DNA of 64,000 nt from Psococerastis gibbosa (GCA_963971405.1 OZ020492.1:7130001-7194000); one strand, 5' to 3'; shown: positions 11,284-22,245, numbered from the stretch's first letter. Notes: generated by a model from the sequence alone, not told the origin. A program made the numbers and translations.

Positions 11284-11660
11284 CATCGCCTGCTTTCAAC
11301 ATTTCTGCTTTAAGCAGCCCTGTCACCCGGGGTCTGCTTCTTAACTTGGGTACCCTAGGGGCAAACACCTTCACTTCAGGAAGGGGGGAGTTGACTGACA
11401 GCGTGGACTTCCCAATTATAGGGGATTCCGAACCACTTGGACGCAAGGCCGCAGCCAGGGCCCCGGTTCTTGGGGTTCTAACCCCCCCCCCCCTCCCCGA
11501 AATGAAATGGCTTGATACTAGATAGAATCGGATTTTGAGAGGAAAAATAAAAACTACTATGAAATATCCAATGGTAATCTCACTCAGCGCGTTATCATGT
11601 CCAACTACGTTCCCCTGCCAATGCTGTGCACGCTACCAAGTTTGCTGCAGTTATGAAGAA
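11284..11660 (+). mobile_element. Repeat B copy interrupted by a G/C-run element
   Basis: The left part (11284-11441) runs from 'tcgcctgctttcaacatttc' to 'ccgaaccacttgg'. The right part resumes near 11578 with 'tcagcgcgttatcatgtcc' and ends near 11655. The insert between them starts with CAAGGCCGCAGCCAGGG, has a run of 13 C and contains 'gaatcggattttg'. The same 'gaatcggattttg' and an inverted TCCTGGCTGCAGCCTTG occur at 40776-40820, so the insert is part of a second repeat family with hAT-like ends. Confidence 0.55.
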
Positions 11661-13542
11661 GCTCTGTTCTGATAAAAATAAATAGAGCAGTGGTCAAGGA
11701 AGAGGATCCTCTACCAATCCTCAGGCCTAGATGGATTGTCGTTCCACGGTATTTCATTGAACCTTACAATTAGGAAAAAGCGGCTGCTGGGCACGTTGCT
11801 GATCACAACATCACTAATAGAGCAGTAGTCAAGGAAGAGGAACCTTTACCAACTCAATGGGCTATCGTGCTACGGCGTTTTTGATTTACTACTCTATTAC
11901 CTGCGAAAGAAGGAGAGGTTTCCCTTCATTTTGGGCTTCAAACTCAAACCTTCCATACCATATTCCAGTTCAATGCTAACTGAGCCCCATGAGCAAGGAA
12001 AACCCCTCCAATTCGGACATAATTAAATAAAACAGTTGAAAAATTGTAAATGCGGTGCCGACTGAAATCACAATGTTTTCTTTACCTCTCCCTTATACGC
12101 GCCAGCCCCCCCCCCTTTCCATCGTTTCTCCCAAAATTTCATTAAGGGAACAATCCACAAGAGTCGAGGAGCAAGGGTAAGGGTACGGGTGGGGGAGGGG
12201 GGGGGGGTTGGGACGGTCAACCAACGGCATTCAAAGGGCAAACCTCAATAATAAAGCCTGTTAATAATTCAGATTGAGTAAGTGCACGGTAGCTGCCGAA
12301 AGAATATTTATGCCGGTCAATGTTTGTTTTACTATTGTTCAAATTCAACCCCTTCTAAGCCTAAGGATTCGCTTGAGGAATACTAGGAACTTTCGAAGCT
12401 TACTCGATGATTCGGAGTACATATTATAACAGTGAAACCAGTTTGGATTGGATCTGACGCGATTTCCTTAGAATCGATAAGAAGATTAATTTGTCGCGTG
12501 GCCCATAATTCTTATGCGTCGAAGCCACAATATTACATATATTACATGGAGGAATTAAATTAATTTAATTAAATTCAAGAAATTAAACTTAATGAAAAGT
12601 GACTAAGACCAGGAATCTCAGAAATTATAAATTAAAAATATAATTAAATATAAAAATTAATTAAATAAAACCACGTGGTTCACTGCTTATGGGCTGTATG
12701 ATGCACCCAGAAAACCAATGATGAGCCAGACTAAAAATTATTTAACTATAATATCCAGATAAAATCAGCACCAGCATGCATTTATCATATTAAATATATT
12801 TAGAAAAATTAAATCACTGAACAAATTGATTGACAATGCAGAACTCAAAATTATTTTTGGCTACCAAATGTAAATAAAAATGGGGTATTAAGCTAAGCAA
12901 ACTGGGTATAGGGAAGGGAAGCTTCCCATCCCGAATATCCCCATGGGCTCTGACAGATTTCAAATTGGTGAAATGCATTTTATTTGTTTATTTGCAAAAA
13001 ACGCAAACACTGGTTTAAAAGTGGGAGGGATTTTTTGAACTCAATTTTGCGTAATTGGCGTCATCCCGAAGGATTTTAGGGTAAAATTATTGGTGTTTTT
13101 CATAACACCCTTGTTGTTTAATTTCTTTGGCTTTGGGTGTTGGAATTTTAATTGATTAAATTACATGTATAAGGAAATAGGTTATTTTTAACGGCCTCGG
13201 TAACCCCAATATTTTAATGAGAACTTTTACTTCTTGCACAACAAGGTAAATGTACAGTGCTGATTTTTACGATTTCGATGGAAAACATTATAATAAAATG
13301 TACCCAGTATGTCACTATCAATTGTCTCAGGGATCGCTTACACGCGACGGCGATCCTTCTTACTCAGGGAAAGGTCGTCAGCATCATAAACCACCCCCGG
13401 TGCCTTCTTATTCCCTATTATCTAATCTTCCCACAGTTGTACCGGGTACACATATTTCATGATATTTTATTAGGCTCTTCTCCCGCAGTTACTTGACGGA
13501 CTATAATGGTCTTGAAAGGCCTACTTATTTTGGTCTCTTGTG
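11661..13542. other. No gene seen
   Basis: A repeat T fragment lies at about 11750-11885 ('cacgttgctgatcacaacat', 'tcaatgggctatcgtgc'). C and G runs occur near 12105 and 12190-12210. Between 12540 and 12860 the sequence is very AT-rich with short direct repeats. Two overlapping frames of 70 and 79 codons at 13250-13496 have no recognisable domain. Confidence 0.5.
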
Positions 13543-14070
13543 CAATGCCAACGTCGTCATGGATTTTGGACATTATTTATACTGTTTCCGTATGAATTTT
13601 TGGCCATTGGCAAACTGGTATACGTTCTAGATGTCAACCTACACCGGCTTACCAATGAAACAATGAAACAGTGCCGCAATGAAACAGGCGAAAGCATGAC
13701 TTAACCAAGTACAGATACGAGTACTGATGACATTATACTTTTGGTCCTCGATGTCAACCTACACCGGCTACAAGCGATAATGGACAAGCGGAGACAAGCT
13801 TACCATTGACGCAATGTAGCATGCGAAAGCATGACTTAACCAAGGGCGGATCCAGCAGAAAATTTAGGGGGGGGTCACATTTTTTTGTAAGTTTAAAAGG
13901 TAATTTTTTAGTTGAAAAAATGAGTTTCATCCATTTTTTTTTACCAGGTGTCTTATGAATATACTATAAATTTACTCATTTATGGGGGGGGGGGGGTCAT
14001 GACCCCCCTGTGGATCCGCCACTGGACTTAACGAAGACGTACTAATACAAGTTCGGAGTTTTGTCTTCTG
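13543..14070 (-). repeat. Repeat S copy, interrupted by a hAT MITE
   Basis: On the plus strand it contains 'tgccaacgtcgtcatggatt', 'ttttggccattggcaaactg', 'gatgtcaacctacaccggct', 'gcgataatggacaagc' and 'gcatgacttaaccaag'. The block from 'atgtcaacctacaccgg' to 'gacttaac' occurs twice here (13630-13700 and 13750-13840), so part of the unit is tandemly duplicated. The MITE at 13841-14024 interrupts the second copy, and the repeat resumes after it with 'gacttaacgaagacgtact'. Relatives lie at 44930-45055, 47250-47452, 48990-49146 and 50597-50758. Confidence 0.6.
13841..14024. mobile_element. hAT-type MITE with perfect 8-bp TSD, inside repeat S
   Basis: The ends are CAAGGGCGGATCCAG and CTGTGGATCCGCCACTG. 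The flanking 8-bp direct repeat GACTTAAC is exact (13833-13840 and 14025-14032). In other copies of repeat S that octamer occurs once, followed by 'caagtacagatacgag', which confirms the insertion. There is a G run at each end of the interior and no coding capacity. Confidence 0.88.
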
Positions 14071-15262
14071 CCTTCTTGGGCACGCTAGGTCCTCCGAGTT
14101 AGTCGGTAAGTTGAACTAATTTTGCTTTCCAGCTATACATCCCTCCTGTAGCCTTTTTACATGTTACCGCTGTTTTCTGTCTGTTTTTTAGACACGTACT
14201 ACCACCATTTGATTTGATTTGATCACCTGGCCACTAAGGCTACGTATACTACTAGCTTCTACCATCAGCTACGGGCACCCACAGCAATTCCTGTTCCGAA
14301 GAGCCTCACACTACATAGTATGCTATCCCACGCTACGCTCGAGAGGAGGTGGGGGGCAAGAAGCAGCAGGTGCAGCCGTGCTGGCACAGATCCAGCCCAT
14401 TTTTTGGGGGGGGGAGGGTGTAGAGGTTGGTAAAAATAAAATAAACTTATGTAATAGCTGCCCCCGTAACCGGTGTCCTTGATCAGGTATCTATTGACGT
14501 ATTCTCAACTTCCGTGAAAAAAAACCGTTAGTATACCAATGGCCAGATTGGATTTGGCTGTATACCCTTAAGCCAATAAAAAAAAAAAACCAATGGCCAA
14601 AGTATGTATAGAAACAATGCCAGTAAACAATCAAAGTGGTCATAGGCAGAGTGAGGCTCAAAGGGTAAGTGGGCCTTCGTCCATAAGATGCCCACAAACA
14701 AAAATATCACTCACACAATACCAACGTGTGAGACCTAATGCTTCACATGTAACTCGTATAGACTTGTGAGACGTGAGCAATAAAATGTAATACTATTTGC
14801 TAATTGTATTATAATTTGGAGTTATCCGGTTTTATATGGTCTTTCAATTGAACCAAAAGCACAGAGTTACTAATTAAGTTGCCCTGTCAATTAACCATTG
14901 TTTCAATGCTAAGACTTGGTTCAATAGCCTACGGGCAGTGCAGAGCTATTCAGGGTTTCCCATCGCCCAGTGCGAGGGGATTGACGCGATTGTGTCAACA
15001 TTTCAGACTGCCGTGTAGTAGGCAGCCCTCTCATGATCCGACGGAAGATCCTACTGCTAATACGACAAGCGTTATGAGAACCATTGCATAGCCGAGTCTG
15101 GGCTTATCTTTATAGAATGTTGTTAGATTAGCTGTTTCTTAATCTGTCCGTACTGCGGCGTTTGGCCTTCTGGTTCACCCCTTTTTATAACCTGGTGTCT
15201 CACATTGTGTCCTTCTGGTAACACCTTCCCTTAGCTCCAACAGCTGGACGAAGCCCGTTTCT
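14025..15262. other. No gene seen; partial hAT-type MITE near 14388-14470
   Basis: Around 14388 'cagatccagcccattttttg' followed by a G run and 'aaaataaacttatgtaatagctgcccccg' is a decayed piece of the CAGGGACGGATCCAG family. Nothing else was recognised. Confidence 0.4.
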
Positions 15263-16077
15263 GTTTTCCAATTTATACGTAGTGTAAGGAAAGCGTTGTG
15301 ATGGTCGAAATTTTCGATTTCGAGATTTCAACGGATTTACACGTTTTGAGGTTTTGGTTTTTACGAAATGTCTGTCTGTCTGTCTGTCGCTCGCTCTGTC
15401 TGTTCATCGATTTCCGGGCAAACTACTGAATGGGTTTTGCAGAAATTTGGCACATCGGTTTACAAAACTCATACTTCGAGACCATTTTTTTATTTTGGGC
15501 TAACTCAATTGGGGGGGGGGGGGGGGGGGGGGGTTTATTCTCAAAAAACTAAAAAAACTAAAAAAAATTATTTCTCAAAAACGGCTACAGCGCTTTCTTT
15601 TAAATTCACATATATTGTAGTCGTTTTTAATGTTAACAAAATGCAGGGGTCGCTTGCCCCTTGATAGTTTGCTTCTAGGGAAAAAATAATAATAACTAAA
15701 TTTAAATGAAAAACGACTAAAAAATAATTTTTCTGTGAAACCTTTCTATCGATGATTTCTACCTTCAGGCATGTTTTAGGTGTTAAATTGAGTAAAGAAA
15801 CCGGACAGGTTGCTTTCCGAAAAAACTATTTGGTTGTGCACAAAAAATTAATTTTTGAAAAAATGGTAATTAATGTGTTGGTCTGACCTATCTAGAATTT
15901 ATCTCACCTCCGTCCTCCAGTGACGTCAGGTGGACAACCCCCCTCCCCCCCCCCCCCCCGGAGATATCGGAAATTTAGCCACTGGAAAATTATTTACCAT
16001 GAAATTACTCATATTCTCTGTCTACAAATGTTGATAAATTGGAAAGCATGTTCGAGTAAACTCGGACCGGTTCTTTT
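15263..16077 (+). mobile_element. Q repeat copy 2, nearly full length
   Basis: It starts with 'ttttccaatttatacgtagt' and ends with 'ctcggaccggttcttt'. Within it are the TGTC microsatellite at about 15367-15390, a G run of about 22 at 15511-15532, a C run at about 15940-15958, the 3' inverted repeat ATAAATTGGAAAGC and the terminal stem-loop (CGAGT/ACTCG). The 98-codon frame across the G run is not a gene, because the same position is frame-shifted in other copies. Confidence 0.75.
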
Positions 16078-16248
16078 TGCATCGCTACAGTCCAGGTATC
16101 ATTTAGCAAACACCTCACAAACTTGCCAACTTTAATCGGACCAAGTTTTTACATTCTCTAACATGTCATGAACACTGTCATTGAGACCTTCGAACACATC
16201 AGTAACAGGATGTTCGTATTGTTCTTATCGACATGTTTCTTCAAGTAA

Positions 16249-16636
16249 GGCGGGATTCCACCGACCTCTAAGTGCAAAATACACATACGGTGACGTGGTA
16301 GCAGATATAATTAATAAAGGCGGGGTTTCCACCGACCTCTCATTGCAGAATGCAAATGACATTGACGGAAATTAGAATTTTTCTTTTTATAGAAATCTAT
16401 TAAAATGTTTGTACTTATCCCATGAAGCCATTTTTTAATTTTAGTTTGTTTGTTTGTGATTTTACTCTATGATCGTTGATCAATTTTAACTATGGCATAG
16501 AGTAAAACCAAAATTTCCGTCAATGTCATTTGTATTCTGCAATGAGAGGTGGTGGAAACCCCGCCTTTATTAATGGTATCTGCTACCACGTCACCGTATG
16601 TGTATTTTGCACTTAGAAGTCGGTGGAATCCCCACC
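16249..16636. mobile_element. Harbinger-like MITE N, outer palindrome
   Basis: The ends GGCGGGATTCCACCGACCTC and the inverse of GTCGGTGGAATCCCCACC define arms of about 70 bp each (16249-16318 and 16566-16636). The arms include 'gtgcaaaatacacatacgg' and 'gtgacgtggtagcagata' and their inverses. TAA flanks both sides (16246-16248 and 16637-16639), the 3-bp duplication typical of PIF/Harbinger. The centre is occupied by a second palindromic element of the same superfamily. The 3' arm also occurs at 54897-54955. Confidence 0.75.
16319..16565. mobile_element. Harbinger-like MITE N, inner palindrome (copy 1)
   Basis: This 247-bp element has ends GGCGGGGTTTCCACCGACC and its inverse, followed inwards by 'tctcattgcagaatgcaaat' and 'gacattgacggaaatt' with matching inverses on the right. 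Two more copies stand at 54633-54886 and 55114-55369 without the left outer arm. Here it lies exactly at the apex of the outer palindrome between ATTAATAAA and TTTATTAAT, so no TSD can be read. It is non-coding. Confidence 0.78.
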
Positions 16637-16649
16637 TAAAGAAATACAT

Positions 16650-16757
16650 AAGGCTTTTTGTTGAATTGCTAAGCCAACCTAGCGGAGTTAGGGTTATAAA
16701 GAACCCTCTTACCCTCTTACGGGATACAAACCAACAACCTTTCGTCAGAATTGTTCC
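16650..16757 (-). mobile_element. SINE1 fragment
   Basis: 'gctaagccaacctagcggag' followed after a deletion by 'aaccaacaacctttcg' is the inverse of the SINE1 tail and head. The middle is deleted. Confidence 0.6.
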
Positions 16758-17322
16758 TTATGATACAAAATTCCGTGGCATGACTTTCGACCACCTATTG
16801 AGGGTCTGGAGTCTGGACCTGAGGACTCGTAGAGAATACTGGGTGTTGAGGATATTTGGTCAGGAACATGTCCTGCAGCCGATATTATTATATATTTATA
16901 AATATATTACAATTATACAACCCTACACCACTTACATGCGCATTCCTCATTTTAAATGATAATTAAAACTAATTTTTGAATATGATATTTGTAAAAAATA
17001 GTCACGGGAACATCCAGTTCAAATGTGATAAGTGAAAAAATGTTTTGGACATTCACAACTGATGAGAAATCTCTATAAGCCATAATGCCCGTACGGACCT
17101 ATGGGATGAGATACAGTAAATGGGCCAGAAAATAGCACGGCTGTAGCAAATGCGGTGTGGCGGACTTTACCATGGTCTACTGCCCCTTCCCCCTCCCCCA
17201 ATTCTCTGCAAAACATTCATACAAATAACATGTGTCATGGACTTGGGCTCCCGTGGGGTGGGGAGCGACTCTCCCCTTTATACTACAAGTTTTCCAACAC
17301 CTTCAAATCGAAATCTCATCAA

Positions 17323-17480
17323 ATTCTGGCCATGCTTCGGAGGGCATGTAAAGCAGGCGGTCCCGGGCCTTCCTAGTTGAGTGTAAGAGAGGGCTTCATA
17401 GCCCTAACTCCGCCAGGTTGGCTTAGTAATAGAACAAGAAGTTATTTAATAACAAAAAATTATTTATTTATTTATTTATG
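17323..17480 (+). mobile_element. SINE1, 3' portion
   Basis: This contains the body 'gcttcggagggcatgtaaag', 'gcggtcccgggccttcctag' and 'gaggctta'-type end 'ggttggcttagtaatagaac', and ends in an ATTT-repeat tail at about 17460-17480. The tRNA-like head is missing. Confidence 0.75.
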
Positions 17481-17529
17481 AAGAATGTACTCACCCAAAA
17501 AAAATTTATCTCTAGTCTTACGCCCTTGC

Positions 17530-17656
17530 TGCATTTTCAGGGCATGCTTTGGAGGGCATGTAATGCAGGTGGGTCCCGGACCAGCGCAGGCTTTTTAGCT
17601 GCAACTCCGCTATGAAGGCTCTGTAATAGTACATTATAGTTGTTATTTATTTATTC
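17530..17656 (+). mobile_element. SINE1, 3' portion, diverged
   Basis: The same body block with substitutions ('ggagggcatgtaatgcaggt', 'gcaactccgctatgaagg') and an ATTT-rich tail. It sits about 50 bp from the previous copy in the same orientation. Confidence 0.65.
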
Positions 17657-18000
17657 AAATAGAAAGAAGTTTAAATCGGGTGACAATCTGAATTAATCTT
17701 TCCCATAAGTACGGAGTCCGTGGTAAGAGCTTTAGGCTAAGTTGCTTCGACCAGCCATGGTAAATTCTATGGGCAATATTTCAATCGAAACCCACAAAGC
17801 AAATACTGTACCAATGGTTTGTGTTGATATGGTACATACCTTTTGAAAGTCTCAGTTTGTAGTTAAGAGATAAACGTAAGACGATCATATTTGAGGCTAA
17901 TCCCAAACAGTGAAACAAGAACAATTTAAGAGGAGCCGTTCTCAGTCACTGTAAATTATTTCCGATGTGCTACTATGACGTCATCTTCCATGCATTTAAT
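17657..18000. other. No gene seen
   Basis: Unique-looking sequence with no long frame and no match to the repeat families in the window. Confidence 0.5.
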
Positions 18001-18200
18001 ATTGACTTAATATTGCCTCTATTACTAAGCCAACCTTGCGGAGTTATGGCTATTAAGCCTTCTCTTACACCCAACTAGGAAGACCCGAAGCCGCCTGCTT
18101 TACATGCCCTTACATGGCCAGATAATTTAGCAAGTGTGTGACTCGAACGAACCACCTTTCAGGTGAAAGACGGAGTCTGTACCACTACTCTACATGTCCT
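18001..18200 (-). mobile_element. SINE1, full-length copy (tRNA-Glu-derived)
   Basis: On the minus strand it reads from 'aggacatgtagagtagtgg' (A-box-like) through an anticodon-region 'tttcacctgaaagg' and a B-box-like 'gttcgagtc', then the body with 'gggcatgtaaagcaggcgg' and the end 'ggttggcttagtaatagagg'. The head resembles tRNA-Glu (CTTTCACC around anticodon TTC). The tail is AT-rich. Confidence 0.75.
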
Positions 18201-19253
18201 GCATTTCTCCGTCCCTACGCACCATACTGTCCACAGAAAATCCTAACTAGCGGACAATATATATTTAGGAAAACAATTTCCCACAGATGGTCGGTTTAAT
18301 TTGGAATTTGTTTTTTTGTTTTCGTTTTCCCGACAGACAAAGGGTTGGGTGGCCCTAGAACCTGCGAAGAACCTTTTTATTTGTGTATCTGAACTCCCAC
18401 TCAGGCTTTCCCTTTCAAACTAGGGTACAGTTCCAGAAATAAACGATATAATACTAGATAATTATGTTGACTGAGAAGATTAGAAAAAAACAGAACACAT
18501 AATTTTGATTCACTAGTAAATGTGGCGCGTCGGTCGAGAAAAAGAATTAAAATAACAAAAAAAATGATACCATCACAGAATGCTAAAATATGCAGCATCT
18601 AATTAAATCTAACCAAAGCAGTCAAATCTGATAAAACATAGTGAAACTAACCAGAAAATTTAGCCAGTCCTTTGAGTGGTATAGAGAGAAAAGGGAGAGA
18701 AAAACTGAAGCAAATTTGGTCTAATATTATAATTCAAATTTAAAATTCTTTTATAATGTTTAAATGTAATTAAAAGGTAGAATGAGTCCTTTTTTAAAAT
18801 AATTGCAATGCAATAATGAAATACAGGCTACGGTCACGGGCTGAAACATGTTGTTTTTGAAACAGTCCCTCGTATCTCCACCGCATTGATGCTGGGAACA
18901 CTAAGAGAAATTTTTCGAATTATTAATTTTTCTGCTATTATTATTATTATTATTATTTGTTGAGAGTTAAGCTGACATAGGCCCCTTTTAACTATTCTAG
19001 AGATAACATAGTGTATCCCAATCATTCAAACATAAAATTATTGCTAATTTTCCCCGCCAATTTCAAAAGTTTTTATAGTTTTAAATTCATTGTTTCTTTA
19101 TTGTTTGTGTCCATTGTGGGGGGCCCTTTTCAACGGTTTTTGTGTGGGGGCCCTGAGGCCTCGGCCTCATGGGTCTCGTGGCCAATCCGGCACTGACTAT
19201 GACCATGGCCAATTAATCAACTGTTGAAAAACAGCAGCTTAACCTTGTTGCCA
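18201..19253. other. No gene seen; possible hAT terminus near 19185
   Basis: AT-rich DNA with an (ATT)n run at about 18935-18957. Near 19100-19195 a G-rich stretch ends with 'tggccaatccggcactg', which looks like the right end of a hAT-type element, but I cannot find its left end. The short frames here have no recognisable domain. Confidence 0.4.
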
Positions 19254-19415
19254 ATAAATAAATAAGGACTTTTTTTTGTTCTATTGCTAAGCCAACCTAG
19301 CGGAGTAAGGGCTATAAAGCCCTCTCTTAAACTCAACTAGAGACCACCTGCTTTACCGAAGCATGGCCAGAACCAACAACCTTTCGGGTGAAAGTCAGAG
19401 TCCGTACCACCCTTA
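19254..19415 (-). mobile_element. SINE1, nearly full length with internal deletion
   Basis: The inverse of the SINE1 end ('ctattgctaagccaacctag'), body ('agaccacctgctttaccgaa') and head ('accaacaacctttcgggtga', 'gtcagagtccgtaccac'). Some body and B-box-region bases are deleted. Confidence 0.7.
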
Positions 19416-19941
19416 GCAATGACAACCATGCCCTTCAATGGCAGGTCAATCAGATGGACCTGGTCGATGTAGGCACAGGCAGTCCCAAAACAGTCCAACC
19501 GCGCCAAATTCTTTTGTTAAGAGAGGACAATGCGTTTTAAGAGTCAACAATTAATTGGAGTTTGTTGTTTTATTGCTTTCCAATTTATACGTAGTATAAG
19601 GAAAGCTTTGTGATGGTCGAAATTTTCGATTCCGAGATTTCAACGGATTTACACGTTTTGAGGTCCCAGGAACCCAAAAAAGTGGTTTTTACGAAATGTC
19701 TGTTTGTCGCTCTGTCTGTTCATCGATTTCCGGGCAAACTACTCGGTGGATTTGGGTGCAATTTGACAAATAGGTTCACAAATATCATACCTCGGACCAT
19801 TTTTTTTTATTTTGGGCTAACTCAATTTGGGGGGGGGGTTTTATTCCCTAAAATTCCAAAAAAAACGTCTAAAAAAATTATTTCTCAAAAACGGCTCCAA
19901 CGATTTCTTTTAAATTCACATATCTAGTCGTTATTAATGTT

Positions 19942-20641
19942 TTAATTAATTTAATTTAATTAATACGCTTTTTACCATATCCAATTTTATTTAAACTATG
20001 ATACAATGATAGTGATATATAAAGCACTAGTAGAATCTCTTATACGATATGGAATACAAGCATATGGAAACACAACACCATCACAAATACAGAACATTGA
20101 AAATATACAATATAGAATACTGAAGATTATAAAAAACTCAGATAAAACAAATAAATGTAACAAATTGAGCAAAAAAGACCTATTCAATAAATATGACGTA
20201 CTAACAGTGACGGCTCTTTTCAAATACATTACCATCATTAAGTACTTTTATAAAACAGAATACAAACAACCAGTAACACATGACATAGAAACAAGATCTA
20301 TAACCGAATCAAGACTGCTCACACCCACCATAACGAACAACTACGGAAGACAGACATTAAAATACATGATACCTCACATTTTCAATGATATACCAAATAC
20401 AATAAAAGATCTGAAAAAATACAGGGAAATAAAACAACAAGTAAAGTCATGGCTCCATAGTAAAATCGAATAAATTTTTAATTTAAATTAAAATAACAGA
20501 ATACTAGACATGGCCTACAGACGTCTCAAAAAGGTACAAGTACATATAGTGAAGAACTTGCAGACAGACCAATTGGTCTTGCAAGACTTCAGACATCCTG
20601 ACAAAAACATTAAATAAATAGAAAAAAAAAAAAAAAAAAAA
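19942..20641 (+). mobile_element. 5'-truncated LINE (Jockey/CR1-like) with poly(A), inserted in Q copy 3
   Basis: This is a roughly 700-bp insertion ending in a run of about 20 A (20622-20641). It carries the C-terminal part of a reverse transcriptase followed by about 150 bp of 3' UTR ending in 'aacattaaataaatag' plus the A run. I could not find a clear target-site duplication. The left end is AT-rich and its exact boundary is uncertain by a few bases. Confidence 0.8.
19964..20473 (+). pseudogene. Reverse transcriptase C-terminal fragment of a LINE
   Basis: An open frame of about 169 codons without stops. It contains YKALVESLIRYGIQAYGNT (the thumb-adjacent 'Y.ALi.s.l.YGi..WG' motif), 'IQNIQ..ILKII'-like residues, and a distal TNNYGRQTLKYMIPHIFNDI resembling the 'T.fGqrs..f.gp.lwN.lP' end of Jockey/CR1-type elements. 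It ends with KSWLHSKIE and a stop. Endonuclease, fingers and palm (including the YxDD motif) are absent because of 5' truncation, so it cannot be active. The clean frame suggests a fairly recent insertion. Confidence 0.8.
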
Positions 20642-21204
20642 GATAAAATGCGGGGGGTCGCTTACCCCTTGATAGTTTGCTTCTAGGGGTAAAAAAAATA
20701 AAAATAACTTAATTTTAATGAAAAATGACTAGAAAAAAAACCCTTTCTATCGATGATTTCTACCTTCAGGCATGTTTTAGGTGTTAAATTGAAAAAATGA
20801 AAGCAAATTCACGCTCAAATGCATTGCGTGCCCTGCCATTATTGCTGTGTGGTAATGTGTTGGTCTGTCCTATCTACAATTTATGTCACCTCGAGTGACG
20901 TCAGGTGGGCGACCCCCCCCCCCCCCCGTGATATCAGAAATTTAACCATAGGAAAATTATTAACCATGAAATTAATCATTTTCTCTCCCTACTAATTGAT
21001 AAATTGGAAAGCATGTTCGAGTAAACTCGGACTGGTTCTTTAATATAATCTTTTAAATTCTTAATTATTAAAAATTTTATTTACAAATTTACTTTGCTTT
21101 TCCCACTGTGGATTGACCATCAGCAATTATAATCAAATTTAAAATAATGCTATCTACTACCATATACTGGGCGAATTATTTACATTATAAAAGGTTCATC
21201 GCGT

Positions 21205-21363
21205 AAAAACAATTTAATGAATATATCCGATTAACCTCTTCAATCGCCTCACTAACTAACCTAATTGGTACTTGAGTCGAGTTACGTCACGTCTCAGACC
21301 GCAAGGTGTGCTGACTGCTGAGACTCGCACAAGTGCAAGCCCGCTACCACCTTGCCACCGGGT
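21205..21363. mobile_element. SINE3/foldback element, right end missing
   Basis: It matches 4133-4350 from 'aacaatttaatgaatatatc' through 'gagtcgagttacgtcacgtc' to 'cgctaccaccttgccaccg', then changes abruptly into the next repeat. The inverted right end seen in the 4.1-kb copy is missing. Confidence 0.6.
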
Positions 21364-21438
21364 TAATTGTAAGAGTGGGCCGAAAGGCCGAAATTCGCCC
21401 ATATAGAAAATAAAGACAATTGTCTTTCTTTCTTTCTA
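21364..21438 (+). mobile_element. Retroelement 3' tail with (TTTC)n
   Basis: 'gttaattgtaagagtgggcc' and 'gcccatatagaaaataaaga' followed by TTTC units recurs at 54009-54091 and in part at 23893-23945. A conserved 3' block followed by a short tandem repeat is typical of a LINE or SINE end. The upstream part differs at each site, consistent with heavy 5' truncation. Confidence 0.6.
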
Positions 21439-21835
21439 AATAAATACATAATTGATTATGAAGATTGTGTTTTGGACCATCAAGGTTACGACGCTACTTC
21501 GTATTTATGATGGCATAGAGTACTTAAGCACTCTTATTACCCTGCATGACCTGTGTAAATGGCTGCCACTCACCTAAGGTCATATGTGGCTTAAAATTCC
21601 TCACTCACTTTCATGACTAAAAATGAGACTCTCTAAGTCCCCTTAAAGAGGTCGACTTCAGGCATTTTACAAGTCTCTAAAATAAAATAAATTTAAAAAA
21701 AATTCCTCAATTAAACATTTTGCAGTGCCCTGAATGATTAAAAAAGTAAAAAAAAATGTTTGACTAGGAGCAAGACTGGCTAGTGATTTCATTTATTCAA
21801 TATAATTCATATTCTATTAAATTATTAATATGTTA
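21439..21835. other. No gene seen
   Basis: AT-rich sequence with no long open frame and no recognised repeat. Confidence 0.5.
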
Positions 21836-22182
21836 TTACCTACAGAGGCGACTCTGCAGGTTTTTTTTTCTGTAGTTGCAATCTAGCGATTGGTTTGCAG
21901 TAAGTCTTTCCACCTCCTTCTCCACTCCTCCCTCTTTAGTTCCAAGTAGGTTCCGCATCTCATATCTCTTTTGAGGTCTTCTGCGTACGCCTTCCTTGGT
22001 CACCCTCTTGCATTGGTGCCTTCGATTGTGCCTTCTATTATCGTGCTTAGGAGTCCCTCTTGTCTGATCAGGTGGCCCATCCATTTTGCTCTCCTCACCG
22101 AAATAGTGGTAATTAGGGATCTTTTATCGCTTATCCTTTGAAGTACCTCTTCGTTCGTTAAGTGGTTCTTCAGGTTATTCAT
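21836..22182 (-). pseudogene. Reverse transcriptase C-terminal fragment (second LINE lineage), frameshifted
   Basis: The first frame (22182 down to about 22003) reads LTNEEVLQRISDKRSLITTI, then RAKWMGHLIRQEGLL and IIEGTIEG. After a frameshift the other frame continues to ANQSL near the end. This is the 'T.eEVL.ri...R.l...I..R...w.GH.lR..gll...ieG...G' tail found at the end of many arthropod LINE reverse transcriptases. The catalytic domain is absent. The ANQSL-type end is shared with the copy at 37893-38131. Confidence 0.78.
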
Positions 22183-22245
22183 AAATATTCATTAAATTAT
22201 TTATTTGCGAATAATCTTTTATTAAATAAAATAAAATATAATATT

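Larger units (their letters stand above)
19575..21043 (+). mobile_element. Q repeat copy 3, split by a LINE
   Basis: The left part (19575-19941) carries the 5' hairpin, a short TGTC motif and the G run. The right part (20642-21043) resumes with 'gataaaatgcggggggtcgc', has a C run at about 20912-20927 and ends with the 3' inverted repeat and stem-loop. In uninterrupted copies the two joined edges ('taatgtt' and 'gacaaaatgcg') are adjacent. Confidence 0.8.

Noticed and set aside
17341-17376. Peptide frames with 'MLRRACKAGGPGPS'-like sequence recurring at 2.7, 17.3 and 33.7 kb
   Set aside because: They are translations of the SINE1 body and not a conserved protein.
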